This document shows positions 25,617 through 34,410 of a stretch of 64,000 nucleotides of DNA, one piece after another (positions within the stretch are counted from its first letter, which is position 1; each line of letters starts with the position of its first letter). Both the position numbers and the translations under genes were made by a program. The notes beneath the pieces are model-generated. The model did no database searches, was not told where the DNA came from, and saw only the letters and a list, made by a program, of their open reading frames with translations. This stretch comes from Rhodanobacteraceae bacterium (GTDB lineage: Bacteria > Pseudomonadota > Gammaproteobacteria > Xanthomonadales > Rhodanobacteraceae): positions 237,529 through 301,528 of the forward strand of contig JAACZU010000004.1 in NCBI GenBank assembly GCA_009996615.1, read 5' to 3'.

Positions 25617-26654
25617 CTACTTGAAGATTTCCTTGGCCTTCGCGTAGGTGAGCGCCTGCTGGCGCGAGACCAGGCCGCGCTTGACCAGGTCCTGCAGGCA
25701 CTGGTCGAGGGTCTGCATGCCGTGCTGGCTGCCGGTCTGGATCGCCGAGTACATCTGCGCGACCTTGTCCTCGCGGATCAGGTTGCGGATGGCCGGGATG
25801 CCGACCATGATCTCGTGCGCGGCGATGCGGCCGCCGCCGACCTTCTTGAGCAGGCTCTGCGAGATCACCGCGCGCAGCGATTCGGACAGCATCGAGCGCA
25901 CCATCGGCTTCTCGCCCGCCGGGAACACGTCGATGATGCGGTCGATCGTCTTCGCGGCGGAGCTGGTGTGCAGCGTCGCGAAGACGAGGTGGCCGGTTTC
26001 GGCGGCGGTCAGCGCGAGGCGGATCGTCTCGAGGTCGCGCAACTCGCCGACCAGGATGTAGTCGGGGTCCTCGCGCAGCGCCGAGCGCAGCGCCTCGTTG
26101 AAGCCGTGCGTGTCGCGGTGCACCTCGCGCTGGTTGATCAGGCACTTCTGCGAGGTGTGCACGAACTCGATCGGATCCTCGACCGAGAGGATGTGGCCGT
26201 ACTCGTTCTTGTTGATGTGGTCGATCATCGCCGCGAGCGTGGTCGACTTGCCCGAGCCGGTCGGGCCGGTGACGAGGATCAGGCCCTGCGGCTGCTCGAT
26301 CAGTTCCTTGAAGATGCGCGGGCAGCCGAGGTCCTCGAGCGTGAGTACCTCGGACGGAATCGTGCGGAACACCGCGCCGGCGCCGCGGTTCTGGTTGAAC
26401 GCGTTGACGCGGAAGCGCGCGAGCGACGGGATCTCGAACGAGAAGTCGACCTCGAGGAATTCCTCGTAGTCGCGGCGCTGCTTGTCCGACATGATGTCGT
26501 AGATCAGCGAGTGGATCTGCTTGTGGTCGAGCGCCGGGATGTTGATGCGGCGCACGTCGCCGTCGACGCGGATCATCGGCGGCAGGCCGGCCGACAGGTG
26601 CAGGTCCGACGCCTTGTTCTTGACCGAAAACGCCAGCAGCTCGGCGATATCCAT
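25617..26654 (-). CDS. pilT: Type IV pilus retraction ATPase PilT
   Basis: A 345-residue hexameric secretion-superfamily ATPase that powers pilus retraction. It starts MDIAELLAFSVKNKASDLHLSAG, the PilT N-terminus. Walker A is GPTGSGKST, the Asp box is EDPIEFVH, Walker B is DYILVGELRD and the His box TLHTSSAAKTIDRI. The C-terminal AIRNLIREDKVAQMYSAIQTG is PilT-specific, separating it from PilB and PilU. pilU is not next to it here. The ATG at 26654 is the family start; the frame is open further up without support. Confidence 0.95.
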   Translation of the reverse strand: MDIAELLAFSVKNKASDLHLSAGLPPMIRVDGDVRRINIPALDHKQIHSLIYDIMSDKQRRDYEEFLEVDFSFEIPSLARFRVNAFNQNRGAGAVFRTIPSEVLTLEDLGCPRIFKELIEQPQGLILVTGPTGSGKSTTLAAMIDHINKNEYGHILSVEDPIEFVHTSQKCLINQREVHRDTHGFNEALRSALREDPDYILVGELRDLETIRLALTAAETGHLVFATLHTSSAAKTIDRIIDVFPAGEKPMVRSMLSESLRAVISQSLLKKVGGGRIAAHEIMVGIPAIRNLIREDKVAQMYSAIQTGSQHGMQTLDQCLQDLVKRGLVSRQQALTYAKAKEIFK

Positions 26655-26740
26655 GCTCACTCCCCTGAACGCGCACCGCCGCGCGGCGGCCGATTGCGGC
26701 AGTATAGCCGCGCCGCACCCGACCACACGCGACACACGCC

Positions 26741-27427
26741 ATGAATTTCCGCGAAACCGCCTACCGTTCCGTGCTCGACCGCATCGCCGCCGCCCGTGCG
26801 GCCGCCGGCGGCGCCGACCCGGTGCACCTGCTGGCGGTGTCCAAGACCCAGCCGGCCGAAGCGGTCGCCGCATTGGCCGCGCTCGGCCAGCGCGCGTTCG
26901 GCGAGAACTACGTGCAGGAGGCGCTGGCCAAGCAGCGCGAACTCGGCGCGCTCGCGGCGACGCTGGAGTGGCACCTGATCGGGCCGCTGCAGTCGAACAA
27001 GTGCCGCGAAGTCGCGCGCCATTTCGATTGGCTGCAGAGCCTGGACCGCGCCAAGCTGATCGCGCCGCTGTCGCGCGAGCGGCCGGCCGGCCACCCGCCG
27101 CTGAACGTGCTCGTGCAGGTCAACATCGACGACGAGGCGAGCAAGTCCGGCTGCGCGCCAGACGAGGTCGACGCGCTCGCGGCCGCGGTCGCCGCGGCAC
27201 CGGGCCTGCGCCTGCGCGGACTGATGGCGATCCCGGCGCCGGCGCCCGACCTTGGGCAACGGCGTGACGCGTTCCGGCGCATGCGCGCGCTGTACGAGGC
27301 GCTGCGCACCGCGCACGCGGACGTCGACACGCTGTCGATGGGCATGTCCGACGACCTCGAGCTCGCGGTCGCCGAGGGCGCGACGATGGTGCGCGTGGGG
27401 ACCGCCCTGTTCGGGGCGCGCAGGTGA
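26741..27427 (+). CDS. yggS: PLP homeostasis protein YggS
   Basis: A 228-residue fold-III PLP-binding protein (YggS/PROSC) that regulates free pyridoxal phosphate rather than catalysing a reaction. Landmarks: LLAVSKTQPAEAV (PLP lysine), FGENYVQEA, WHLIGPLQSNK and LSMGMSDDLELAVAEGATMVRVG. It is divergent from pilT with an 86-base gap and precedes proC and yggT, as in many proteobacteria. Confidence 0.95.
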   Translation: MNFRETAYRSVLDRIAAARAAAGGADPVHLLAVSKTQPAEAVAALAALGQRAFGENYVQEALAKQRELGALAATLEWHLIGPLQSNKCREVARHFDWLQSLDRAKLIAPLSRERPAGHPPLNVLVQVNIDDEASKSGCAPDEVDALAAAVAAAPGLRLRGLMAIPAPAPDLGQRRDAFRRMRALYEALRTAHADVDTLSMGMSDDLELAVAEGATMVRVGTALFGARR

Positions 27428-27431
27428 GTCT

Positions 27432-27500
27432 GCAGGAGCCCACCCTGTGGGCGACCGCATTTGCGCCCGAAGTCCGGTCGCGCACAGGGTGCGCTCCTAC
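27432..27500. repeat. GTAG-type REP palindrome
   Basis: Arms GCAGGAGCCCACCCTGTGGG and GCGCACAGGGTGCGCTCCTA. Nearly the same element is at 29114-29190. It sits between yggS and proC. Confidence 0.7.
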
Positions 27501-27560
27501 CAAGCCATTGGTGCGCTCTACCCGCTCCCGGCCCGCGTCGTCTGCTGCTATCGTCGCGCC

Positions 27561-28397
27561 ATGACCCCATCCGAACCACGAGCTTCACACATCGCCTTCA
27601 TCGGCGGCGGCAACATGGCGCGCTGCCTGATCGGCGCACTGGTCCATGGCGGCACGCCGCCCGCCGCGATTGCGGTGGCCGAGCCGCATCCGGAGCTGCG
27701 CGCCGCGCTGGCGCGTGATTTCGGCGTCGCCGTGCACGACGGCCCGGCCGCCGCAGCGGCGGGCGCCGACGTGCTGGTGCTCGCGGTCAAGCCGCAGATC
27801 ATGAAAACGGTCTGCGCCGAACTCGCCGCCGGCCTCGCCAGCCGCCGGCCGCTGGTGATCTCGATCGCCGCCGGCATCCGCATCGCGCAACTGCGCGACT
27901 GGCTCGGCGCGGACCTGCCGATCGTGCGTTCGATGCCGAACACGCCGGCGCTGGTCGGCGCCGGCGCGACCGGCCTGATCGCGAACGACACGACCAGCCC
28001 CGAGCAGCGCGCGCAGGCCGAGGCGATCCTCGGCGCGGCGGGCATGACCGCCTGGCTCGAGCGCGAGGACCTGATGGACACGGTGACGGCACTGTCCGGT
28101 TCCGGGCCGGCGTATTTCTTCCTGCTGGTCGAGGCGCTCGAGGACGCCGCGGTCGCGCAGGGCCTGCCACGCGAGACCGCGCGCGCGCTGGCGACGCAGA
28201 CCTGCCTCGGCGCGGGGCGCATGCTGGTCGAGAACGGCGAGCCGCCGACCGTGCTGCGCGAGCGCGTGACCTCGCCCGGCGGCACCACTGCGGCGGCGCT
28301 GCAGACGTTCATCGACGGCCACCTGCGCGATCTCGTCGCGAGCGCGGTCGAGGCGGCGACGCGGCGCGGGCGCGAGCTGTCCGAGCAGTATTCCTGA
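27561..28397 (+). CDS. proC: Pyrroline-5-carboxylate reductase ProC
   Basis: A 278-residue NAD(P)H-dependent reductase for the last step of proline synthesis. The Rossmann motif is IAFIGGGNMARCLIGAL; the substrate region has MPNTPALVGAGATGL and VTALSGSGPAYFFLLVEAL, and the C-terminal signature is TSPGGTTAAALQTF. The ATG at 27561 was chosen because a REP palindrome fills the upstream part of the open frame. Confidence 0.95.
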   Translation: MTPSEPRASHIAFIGGGNMARCLIGALVHGGTPPAAIAVAEPHPELRAALARDFGVAVHDGPAAAAAGADVLVLAVKPQIMKTVCAELAAGLASRRPLVISIAAGIRIAQLRDWLGADLPIVRSMPNTPALVGAGATGLIANDTTSPEQRAQAEAILGAAGMTAWLEREDLMDTVTALSGSGPAYFFLLVEALEDAAVAQGLPRETARALATQTCLGAGRMLVENGEPPTVLRERVTSPGGTTAAALQTFIDGHLRDLVASAVEAATRRGRELSEQYS

Positions 28398-28445
28398 CAC
28401 CGAAAGATGTCGCCATTGCCGAGTCGGGGCGACGCCACGGCAACA

Positions 28446-28488
28446 CCATCCCCACCCAGCCCTCCCTTTGAAGGGGAGGGCTCAAGAC
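28446..28488. repeat. Isolated end block of the composite repeat
   Basis: CACCATCCCCACCCAGCCCT followed by CCCTTTGAAGGGGAGGGCT. This is the same block that ends the composite elements at 3889 and 50180, present alone between proC and yggT. Confidence 0.65.
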
Positions 28489-28503
28489 GAAGACACCGAA
28501 CCG

Positions 28504-29082
28504 ATGGGCTACCTCGCCGACGCCGGCCAGATCCTGATCAACTTCGCCTTCGGCGCGCTGATCGCACTGGTCATGCTGCGCGTACTGCTGCAGTGGGTGC
28601 GCGCGAACTTCTACAACCCGGTCTGCCAGTTCCTGTACAAGGCGACCAATCCGGTACTGATGCCGCTGCGCCGCGTGATCCCGGCCTGGCGCAATATCGA
28701 CGTCGCCGCGCTGCTGCTCGCCTGGCTGCTCAGCGCGATCAAGCTGGCGCTGCTGTATGCGCTGGCCGGCCGCGGGCTCGGGCTGCTCGGCCTGGCCGTG
28801 ATGGCAGTGGCCGACCTGCTCGACTTCGTGCTGATGCTCTACCTCGGCCTGATCCTCGTGCGCGTGCTGCTGTCGTTCATCAGCGTGGAGCGCTCGAACC
28901 CGATCGTGCCGCTGGTGTACCAGCTGACCGAGCCGGTGCTGCTGCCGATCCGGCGCGTGCTGCCGGCGCTCGGCGGCCTCGACCTGTCGCCGATGGCGGC
29001 TTGGCTGGCGGTCATGCTGCTGCACACGCTGGTGATCCGGCCGGTGCTCGACCTCGGCCTGCACCTCGCGCTCGGCGCGTAG
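28504..29082 (+). CDS. yggT: YggT family membrane protein
   Basis: A 192-residue integral membrane protein with two YggT repeats, each a long hydrophobic helix followed by NP..QFLYKATNPVLMPLRRV or NPIVPLVYQLTEPVLLPIRRV. Such proteins are linked to osmotic and potassium balance in some bacteria; the mechanism is not settled. The frame is open to 28468, but that stretch is a repeat, so the ATG at 28504 is preferred. Confidence 0.92.
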   Translation: MGYLADAGQILINFAFGALIALVMLRVLLQWVRANFYNPVCQFLYKATNPVLMPLRRVIPAWRNIDVAALLLAWLLSAIKLALLYALAGRGLGLLGLAVMAVADLLDFVLMLYLGLILVRVLLSFISVERSNPIVPLVYQLTEPVLLPIRRVLPALGGLDLSPMAAWLAVMLLHTLVIRPVLDLGLHLALGA

Positions 29083-29113
29083 TCACGCAACACGACGACG
29101 CACGAGGTTTCTT

Positions 29114-29190
29114 GCAGGAGCCCACCCTGTGGGCGACCCCAAGGCCAGGACAGTGCGATGTCGCCGGTCGCGCACAGGGTGCGCTCCTGC
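29114..29190. repeat. GTAG-type REP palindrome
   Basis: Arms GCAGGAGCCCACCCTGTGGG and GCGCACAGGGTGCGCTCCTG, the sister copy of 27432-27500, immediately followed by a repeat of a different family. Confidence 0.7.
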
Positions 29191-29195
29191 AACAT

Positions 29196-29261
29196 ATAGG
29201 CTGGACGCGCGCAGCGCGGCCGGCTCGATGGTGCCGGCCGGCCTGCGGCCGTCCAGCCTAC
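29196..29261. repeat. GTAGGCTGGAC-family inverted repeat supplying a stop codon
   Basis: Arms TAGGCTGGACGCGCGCAGCG and GCCTGCGGCCGTCCAGCCTA around GGCTCGATGGTGCC. On the minus strand the TAG of the right foot (29258-29260) is the stop of the substrate-binding protein gene. Confidence 0.75.
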
Positions 29262-30052
29262 GAATGCTTCGAGGCCCAGCGCTGGATGATCGCGGCGATC
29301 GCGGCGACGCCGTCGGTCAGCGCGGCAGGCCCCGGTTGCAGGATCAGCGGCGACTTGATCTCGTGTAGCTCGCCCTCGCGCACGGCCCGGATCGCGTGCC
29401 AGCCCGGGCGCGCGGCGACCTTGTCGGGGCGGAACTTCTTGCCGCACCACGAGCCGAGGATCAGGTCCGGCGCGCGCCGCACGACCTCCTGCGGATCGGC
29501 GAGGATGCGGTCGCGCGCCAGCGACGCCGCGGCGCGCTCGGGAAACACGTCGTCGCCGCCGGCGAGGCGGATCAGCTCGGCAACCCAGCGGATGCCAGTG
29601 ATCGGCGGTTCGTCCCACTCCTCGAAATAGACCTTCGGCCGCCGCGGCAGCGCCGCGGCCTGTTGCGCGATCGCGTCGAGGCCGCGCTGCAACTCGTCCG
29701 CATACGCCTGCGCGCGTTCGGCCACGCCGACCAGCGCGCCGAGCCGGCCGACGTAGTCGAGGATGCCGTCGACGCTGCGGTGGTTGCTGATCCACACCTC
29801 CACGCCGGCGCGGATCAGCGCGGCGGCGATGTCGGCCTGGATGTCGGAGAAGCCGACCACGAAGTCCGGCCGCAGCGCGAGGATCTCGTCGATCTTCGCG
29901 CTGGTGAACGCGGAGACCTTCGGCTTCTCCTTGCGCGCACGCGGCGGCCGCACCGTGAAGCCGGAGATGCCGACGATGCGGTGGTCCTCGCCGAGCGCGT
30001 ACAGCACCTCGGTCGGTTCCTCGGTCAGGCAGACGATGCGTTGCGGACCCAT
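29258..30052 (-). CDS. TroA/BtuF-like substrate-binding protein without a signal peptide
   Basis: A 264-residue periplasmic-binding-protein fold (Peripla_BP_2 type, as in BtuF and siderophore-binding proteins). Typical features: RIVCLTEEPTEVLYALGEDH, VSAFTSAKIDEILALRPDFVVG, a long backbone helix and PDLILGSWCGKKF. It begins MGPQRIVCL with no signal sequence and no lipobox, and no permease or ATPase gene adjoins. Related proteins are often called cobalamin-binding; the ligand here is unproven. A longer start would read through the upstream repeat and is not favoured. Confidence 0.82.
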   Translation of the reverse strand: MGPQRIVCLTEEPTEVLYALGEDHRIVGISGFTVRPPRARKEKPKVSAFTSAKIDEILALRPDFVVGFSDIQADIAAALIRAGVEVWISNHRSVDGILDYVGRLGALVGVAERAQAYADELQRGLDAIAQQAAALPRRPKVYFEEWDEPPITGIRWVAELIRLAGGDDVFPERAAASLARDRILADPQEVVRRAPDLILGSWCGKKFRPDKVAARPGWHAIRAVREGELHEIKSPLILQPGPAALTDGVAAIAAIIQRWASKHS

Positions 30053-30061
30053 CGGGCGAGT

Positions 30062-30134
30062 GGAGAGAAATGAGAAGTGAGAAATGAGACGTGGACTGGA
30101 CGCGCGCCGGCGCCCTGCGACCGTCCGGCCTGCA
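30062..30134. repeat. Heptamer array next to a degenerate GTAGGCTGGAC element
   Basis: Units GAGAAAT, GAGAAGT, GAGAAAT, GAGAC (30064-30090), followed by a decayed copy ACTGGACGCGCGCCGG ... CGACCGTCCGGCCTGC (30094-30133). It sits between the substrate-binding protein start and the pdxH stop. Confidence 0.55.
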
Positions 30135-30167
30135 AGAGCGGGCGCTCCCGCCCGCGCGCGCCTCACG

Positions 30168-30788
30168 TCACGGGTACAGCATTTCCCTGCGCCACACGCC
30201 GCCCTCGCGCACATACACATGCCGCTCGTGCAGGCGGTACGTCGCGCCGTACCAGAACTCGATGCAGCGCGGCGCGACCACGAAGCCGCCCCAGTGCGGC
30301 GGGCGCGGTACCGGCACGCCGTCGAAGCGGCGTTCGATCTCGGCGATGCGCGCCTCGAACTCGGCGCGGTCGGCCAGCGGCTGCGACTGCCGCGAGGCCC
30401 ACGCGCCGATCTGGCTGCCGCGCGGGCGCGTGGCGAAATAGGCATCGGACTCGGCCGCCGAGAGCTTTTCGACCACGCCCTCGACGCGCACCTGCACGCC
30501 TTCGCGCAGGGTCTTCCAGTGGAAGCACAGCGCCGCCTGCGCATGCGCGGCGAGCTGCGCGCCCTTGCGGCTTTCGTAGTTCGTGAAGAAGCGGAAGCCG
30601 GCCTCGTCGACGCCCTTGAGCAGGACGATGCGCGCCGAGACGCGGCCGTCCTCGCCGAGCGTCGCCAGCGTCATCGCGGTCGGTTCCGGGTCGGCGGCCG
30701 CGCGGGCCGCATCGAGCAGCTCGCGGAAGGTCGCCAGCGCCTCCTGATAGAGTGCGTCGGATTCGTTGGCAGCGGATGGGTTCTTCAT
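30168..30788 (-). CDS. pdxH: Pyridoxamine 5'-phosphate oxidase PdxH
   Basis: A 206-residue FMN enzyme oxidising pyridoxine and pyridoxamine phosphate to PLP. Landmarks: AMTLATLGEDGRVSARIVLL, FFTNYESRKGAQLAAH, RPRGSQIGAWASRQS and the C-terminal WRREMLYP. The ATG at 30788 (MKNPSAANES) is preferred to upstream in-frame codons that lie in the divergent promoter region. Together with yggS nearby, two PLP-related genes sit within 4 kb. Confidence 0.95.
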   Translation of the reverse strand: MKNPSAANESDALYQEALATFRELLDAARAAADPEPTAMTLATLGEDGRVSARIVLLKGVDEAGFRFFTNYESRKGAQLAAHAQAALCFHWKTLREGVQVRVEGVVEKLSAAESDAYFATRPRGSQIGAWASRQSQPLADRAEFEARIAEIERRFDGVPVPRPPHWGGFVVAPRCIEFWYGATYRLHERHVYVREGGVWRREMLYP

Positions 30789-30844
30789 GGCGCGCGATGG
30801 TAGCCCAGTGGTCCGCTGCGCGTCGCGCTGCGGCGCGGATTGAG

Positions 30845-31702
30845 ATGCCGTCCAAGGCGCAGGCCGGCTTTGCCGCGGACGTCGTCGACGCGCTGCTCGA
30901 CGACGTGTTGGACCGGCTGCGCCGGCGCCACGCGCCATGGCTGGTCGGCCTGTCCGGCCTGCAGGGCAGCGGCAAGAGCACGCTCGCGCGACAGTTCGCC
31001 GCAGCCGCGAATGCGCACGGCGTGGCGACGGTGGTGCTGTCGCTCGACGATTTCTATCTCGGCCGGCGCGAACGCGCGCGCCTCGCGCGCACGGTGCACC
31101 CGCTGCTGGCGACGCGCGGCGTGCCCGGTACGCACGACATCCCGCTGCTCACGCATACGCTGGCCGCGCTCGCCACGGCCAGCAGACGGCAACCCGCGTG
31201 GCTGCCGCGCTTCGACAAGGGCCGCGACACGCGCCTGCCGCCGTCGCGCTGGCGACGCGTGACGGCGCCGCCGCGGCTGGTCCTGCTCGAAGGCTGGTGC
31301 GTCGGCGTGCCAGCGCAAGCCGCCGCGGCGCTCGTGCGGCCGCTGAACGCGCTCGAGCGCAACGAGGACCGCGACCGGCGCTGGCGCGGCTGGGTCAATG
31401 CGCAGCTCGCCGGCGCCTATGCGCGGCTATGGCGGCGCCTGAACCTGCTCGTCGTGCTGCAGGCGCCCGACTTCGCGGTCGTGCAACGCTGGCGCGACGA
31501 GCAGGAACGCACGCTGCGTGCGCGCCACGCGCCGCGTGCGATGGACGCGGCCGCGCTCGCGCGCTTCCTGCAGCACTACGAGCGGCTCAGCCGCCACGCG
31601 CTGCGCGCATTGCCGCGGCACGCGGACGTGCTGCTGCGCCTGCGCGGGGATCGCTCGGTGGCGCGGCCGACAAGGCCGCGCACGCCGGAGCATCGCGCCT
31701 AA
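30845..31702 (+). CDS. D-glycerate 3-kinase-like P-loop kinase
   Basis: A 285-residue kinase of the GlxK/Tda10-like P-loop type. Walker A is GLQGSGKST, followed by VVLSLDDFYLGRRERARLA, RGVPGTHDIPLL, PRFDKGRDTRLP and LLEGWCVGVP, all matching plant and fungal glycerate kinase-like proteins. It would phosphorylate glycerate; this is inferred from family resemblance. Its start faces that of pdxH across 56 bases, so the two share a divergent promoter region. Confidence 0.85.
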   Translation: MPSKAQAGFAADVVDALLDDVLDRLRRRHAPWLVGLSGLQGSGKSTLARQFAAAANAHGVATVVLSLDDFYLGRRERARLARTVHPLLATRGVPGTHDIPLLTHTLAALATASRRQPAWLPRFDKGRDTRLPPSRWRRVTAPPRLVLLEGWCVGVPAQAAAALVRPLNALERNEDRDRRWRGWVNAQLAGAYARLWRRLNLLVVLQAPDFAVVQRWRDEQERTLRARHAPRAMDAAALARFLQHYERLSRHALRALPRHADVLLRLRGDRSVARPTRPRTPEHRA

Positions 31703-31730
31703 GCCGCTCCGTCGGAGCAGCCAGCGGCGG

Positions 31731-31934
31731 CTACTCGACGACGAAGTCGATGCGCATGTTGACGCGCCATTCGGTGACCGTGCCGTCGTCGCGCGTCACG
31801 ACCTTGATGTCGCTGACCCACGCGCCCTTGATGTTCTTGACGGTCTGGGCGACCTTCTTCAGCCCCTGCTGCACCGCATCCTCGATGCCCTTCGGCGACG
31901 AGCTGCTGACTTCGATGACCTTGGCGACGGACAT
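31731..31934 (-). CDS. Dodecin flavin-binding protein
   Basis: A 67-residue dodecin: MSVAKVIEVSSSSPKGIEDA, VKNIKGAWVSDIKV and EWRVNMRIDFVVE, with the tryptophan that stacks on flavin (in GAWV) present. Dodecins form dodecamers that bind flavins and limit photodamage. The ATG at 31934 is the family start. The nearby Fe-S photolyase at 43.9 kb is another flavin protein but not a neighbour. Confidence 0.93.
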   Translation of the reverse strand: MSVAKVIEVSSSSPKGIEDAVQQGLKKVAQTVKNIKGAWVSDIKVVTRDDGTVTEWRVNMRIDFVVE

Positions 31935-31990
31935 GGCCTGGCTCCGGGTTGGGGGAAGCCAAGGCACTATAGCGCGGAAGGCCCGCCGGA

Positions 31991-32494
31991 TCAGGCCACG
32001 GCCGACGAGGCCGGCGCGCGGCGCGGCAGCCAGCGCAGCCAGAGCAGGAACACGACCAGCGCATCGAGCACGATCAGCGCCTGCCACAGGTACAGGTGGA
32101 ACCAGTCGAACCACAGGCGGTTCCACTGGCCGAGGTAGAACAGGCTGATGATGCGCACGAGGTTCACCGCCTGGATCGCGACGAAACCGACCGCGATGCC
32201 GGACAGCTTGTGCTTCCACGGCGCCGGAAACGCCAGCATCGCCGAAACGAGGATGATGACCGCCTCGATGCCGTTGCAGCCACGCTCGATCGAGATCGCG
32301 AAATCGTTGCGCGTGCTCTGCAGGATCTTGCCGTGAGCAATCGCGTTCGCATCGAACAGGTCGACGATGAACACGCACACCTGCGCGATCGCGCTGGTGA
32401 ACGGCACGATCACGTGCTGCTCGACCGGCTGCCACAACTCGGCCAGGAACAGCGCGGTAAGCAGGAACAGGAACAGCAGCAGGAAGCGCAGCAT
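31991..32494 (-). CDS. xrtH: Exosortase H (XrtH-type) sorting peptidase
   Basis: A 167-residue multipass membrane protein of the exosortase/archaeosortase family. The catalytic set is visible: Cys73 in SIERGCNGIEA, Arg114 in AVNLVRIISLFYLG and His133 in WFDWFHLYLWQ. The short single-domain length fits XrtH, the enzyme linked to IPTL-type C-terminal sorting signals (from memory of the family). Exosortases cut substrates at the sorting signal in the inner membrane. Candidate substrates with a related signal lie at 34411-37347 and 37487-38011, separated only by aroKB. Confidence 0.85.
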   Translation of the reverse strand: MLRFLLLFLFLLTALFLAELWQPVEQHVIVPFTSAIAQVCVFIVDLFDANAIAHGKILQSTRNDFAISIERGCNGIEAVIILVSAMLAFPAPWKHKLSGIAVGFVAIQAVNLVRIISLFYLGQWNRLWFDWFHLYLWQALIVLDALVVFLLWLRWLPRRAPASSAVA

Positions 32495-32610
32495 GGGCAG
32501 GAGGCTGAGGGCTTGGGGGGCGGGCCGATTCTCGCATACCGACGCCGCGCCTCGCCCGCGGCAAGGGCATCGCGGCTGAAGCCGCCGACATCGTCGTCAC
32601 GGGCCGCTCT

Positions 32611-32732
32611 TGTGGGAGCGCCGGCAGGCGCGATGCTCTCGTGCCGCGAGGCATCGCGGCTTCCGCCGATCCCACCATGCGCCGCGCTCGCTCCTCACTC
32701 CTGTTTCCTCGTTCCTCGTTCCTCGTTCCTCG
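32611..32732. repeat. Palindromic repeat followed by a TTCCTCG heptamer array
   Basis: 32611-32676 is an inverted repeat (TGTGGGAGCGCCGGCAGGCG ... CGGCTTCCGCCGATCCCACC) of the family also at 9164. 32705-32732 is four perfect copies of TTCCTCG, ending 20 bases before aroK. The rest of 32495-32752 shows no gene. Confidence 0.75.
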
Positions 32733-32752
32733 GCCTTTGCTAGCATCCGGCC

Positions 32753-33295
32753 ATGAATCCCGCGCCCAACCTGTTCCTGGTCGGCCCGATGGGCGCCGGC
32801 AAGACGACCATCGGGCGCCAGATCGCCGAGCTGTTCCGCATGCCGTTCCTCGACCTCGACCACGAGATCGAGGCGCATACCGGCGCGCAGGTCAGCCTGA
32901 TCTTCGAGCTCGAAGGCGAGCCCGGTTTCCGCCGACGCGAGAGCCAGATGCTGGCCGAACTCGTCGCGCGCAACGGCCTGGTGCTCGCCACCGGCGGCGG
33001 CGCGGTGCTGAGTGCCGACAACCGCCGCCTGCTGCGCGAACGCGGTTTCGTGATCTGGCTCGACACGCCGGTCGAGGCGCAGCTCGCGCGGCTCGGCCGC
33101 GACCGCCAGCGCCCTCTGCTGCAAACGCCCGACCGCCGCGAGCGGCTCGACCGGCTCGCCGCCGAGCGCAATCCGCTGTATGCCGAGATCGCCGACCTCA
33201 CGCTGCATTCGAACGGCGTCGGCAACTGCACGCGCGTCACCCACGACCTGCTCGACCTGCTCGAGGCGCGCTGGCAGCGCGGCATCGCCGCATGA
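32753..33295 (+). CDS. aroK: Shikimate kinase AroK
   Basis: A 180-residue shikimate kinase of the aromatic amino-acid pathway. Walker A is [11 protein letters not shown]; shikimate-binding [19 protein letters not shown] and ATGGGAVL are all present, as is the LID arginine region RDRQRPLL. Its TGA overlaps the aroB ATG (ATGA), so the two are translationally coupled. The TTCCTCG array just upstream may affect promoter spacing. Confidence 0.95.
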   Translation: MNPAPNLFLVGPMGAGKTTIGRQIAELFRMPFLDLDHEIEAHTGAQVSLIFELEGEPGFRRRESQMLAELVARNGLVLATGGGAVLSADNRRLLRERGFVIWLDTPVEAQLARLGRDRQRPLLQTPDRRERLDRLAAERNPLYAEIADLTLHSNGVGNCTRVTHDLLDLLEARWQRGIAA

Positions 33296-34371
33296 GCGCG
33301 CCGGTCACGGTCGAGGTCGCGCTCGGCGCGCGCAGCTACCCGGTGTGGATCGGCCACGGCCTGCTCGACGACGCCGCGCGTTGGCGCGGCGCGATCGGCG
33401 GCCGCCACGTGCTGGTCGTGACCAACGAGACGGTCGCGCCGCTGTACCTGGCGCGCGTCCAGGCCGGCCTCGACGGCCTGCGCCACGCCACGCTGGTGCT
33501 GCCGGACGGCGAGGCGCACAAGACGCTGGAACAGGCCGCGCGCGTGTTCGACGCGCTGGCCGCGCTCGGCGCGACGCGCGACGCGACGATCGTCGCGCTC
33601 GGCGGCGGCGTGATCGGCGACCTCGCCGGCTTCGCCGCGGCGTGCTGGATGCGCGGCATCGACTTCGTGCAGATGCCGACCACGCTGCTGGCGATGGTCG
33701 ACTCCTCGGTCGGCGGCAAGACCGGCGTGAACCTGCCGGCCGGCAAGAACCTGGTCGGCGCGTTCCACCAGCCGCGCGCGGTCGTCGCCGACACCGCGAC
33801 GCTGGCGACGCTGCCGGCGCGCGAGTACCGCGCGGGCCTGGCCGAAGTGGTCAAGTACGGCGCGATCGGCGACGCGGCGCTGTTCGCCTGGCTGGAGGCG
33901 CACGCCGACGCGCTGAACGCGCGCGATCCGTCCGCGCTGGCCGCGGCGATCGCGGCGAGCTGCCGGCACAAGGCCGGCGTGGTCGCACGCGACGAGCACG
34001 AGCAGAGCGAGCGCGCGCTGCTGAACTTCGGCCACACCTTCGGCCACGCGCTGGAGGCAGGCACCGGCTACGGCACGCTGCTGCACGGCGAGGCGGTCGC
34101 GATCGGCATGGTGCTGGCCGCCAAGCTGTCGGCCGAGCTCGGCCGCGCGCCGCACGCCGACGCCGAGCGCCTCGCCGCGCTGCTCGCCGCACTCGGCCTG
34201 CCGGTCACGCTGCCGCCCTGCGATCCGGCGCAACTGCTCGCGCTGATGCGGCTGGACAAGAAGAACCTCGCCGGCCGCCTGCGCCTGATCCTGTGGCGTG
34301 GCCTCGGCCGCGCCGAGATCGTGCCCGACGTCGACGAGGGCGCGATCCGGGCCGTGCTGACAGTGATCTGA
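33292..34371 (+). CDS. aroB: 3-dehydroquinate synthase AroB
   Basis: A 359-residue NAD- and Zn-dependent cyclase converting DAHP to 3-dehydroquinate. Motifs: [50 protein letters not shown], the zinc ligands near [11 protein letters not shown] and [10 protein letters not shown]. The end [20 protein letters not shown] is repeated with changes at 38249-38400, where it stands alone as a remnant. The gene is complete and ends 39 bases from the convergent protease gene. Confidence 0.95.
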   Translation: MSAPVTVEVALGARSYPVWIGHGLLDDAARWRGAIGGRHVLVVTNETVAPLYLARVQAGLDGLRHATLVLPDGEAHKTLEQAARVFDALAALGATRDATIVALGGGVIGDLAGFAAACWMRGIDFVQMPTTLLAMVDSSVGGKTGVNLPAGKNLVGAFHQPRAVVADTATLATLPAREYRAGLAEVVKYGAIGDAALFAWLEAHADALNARDPSALAAAIAASCRHKAGVVARDEHEQSERALLNFGHTFGHALEAGTGYGTLLHGEAVAIGMVLAAKLSAELGRAPHADAERLAALLAALGLPVTLPPCDPAQLLALMRLDKKNLAGRLRLILWRGLGRAEIVPDVDEGAIRAVLTVI

Positions 34372-34410
34372 CGCTATCTCCCCAATCGGCGGAGCAGTCC
34401 TGACGGAGTG

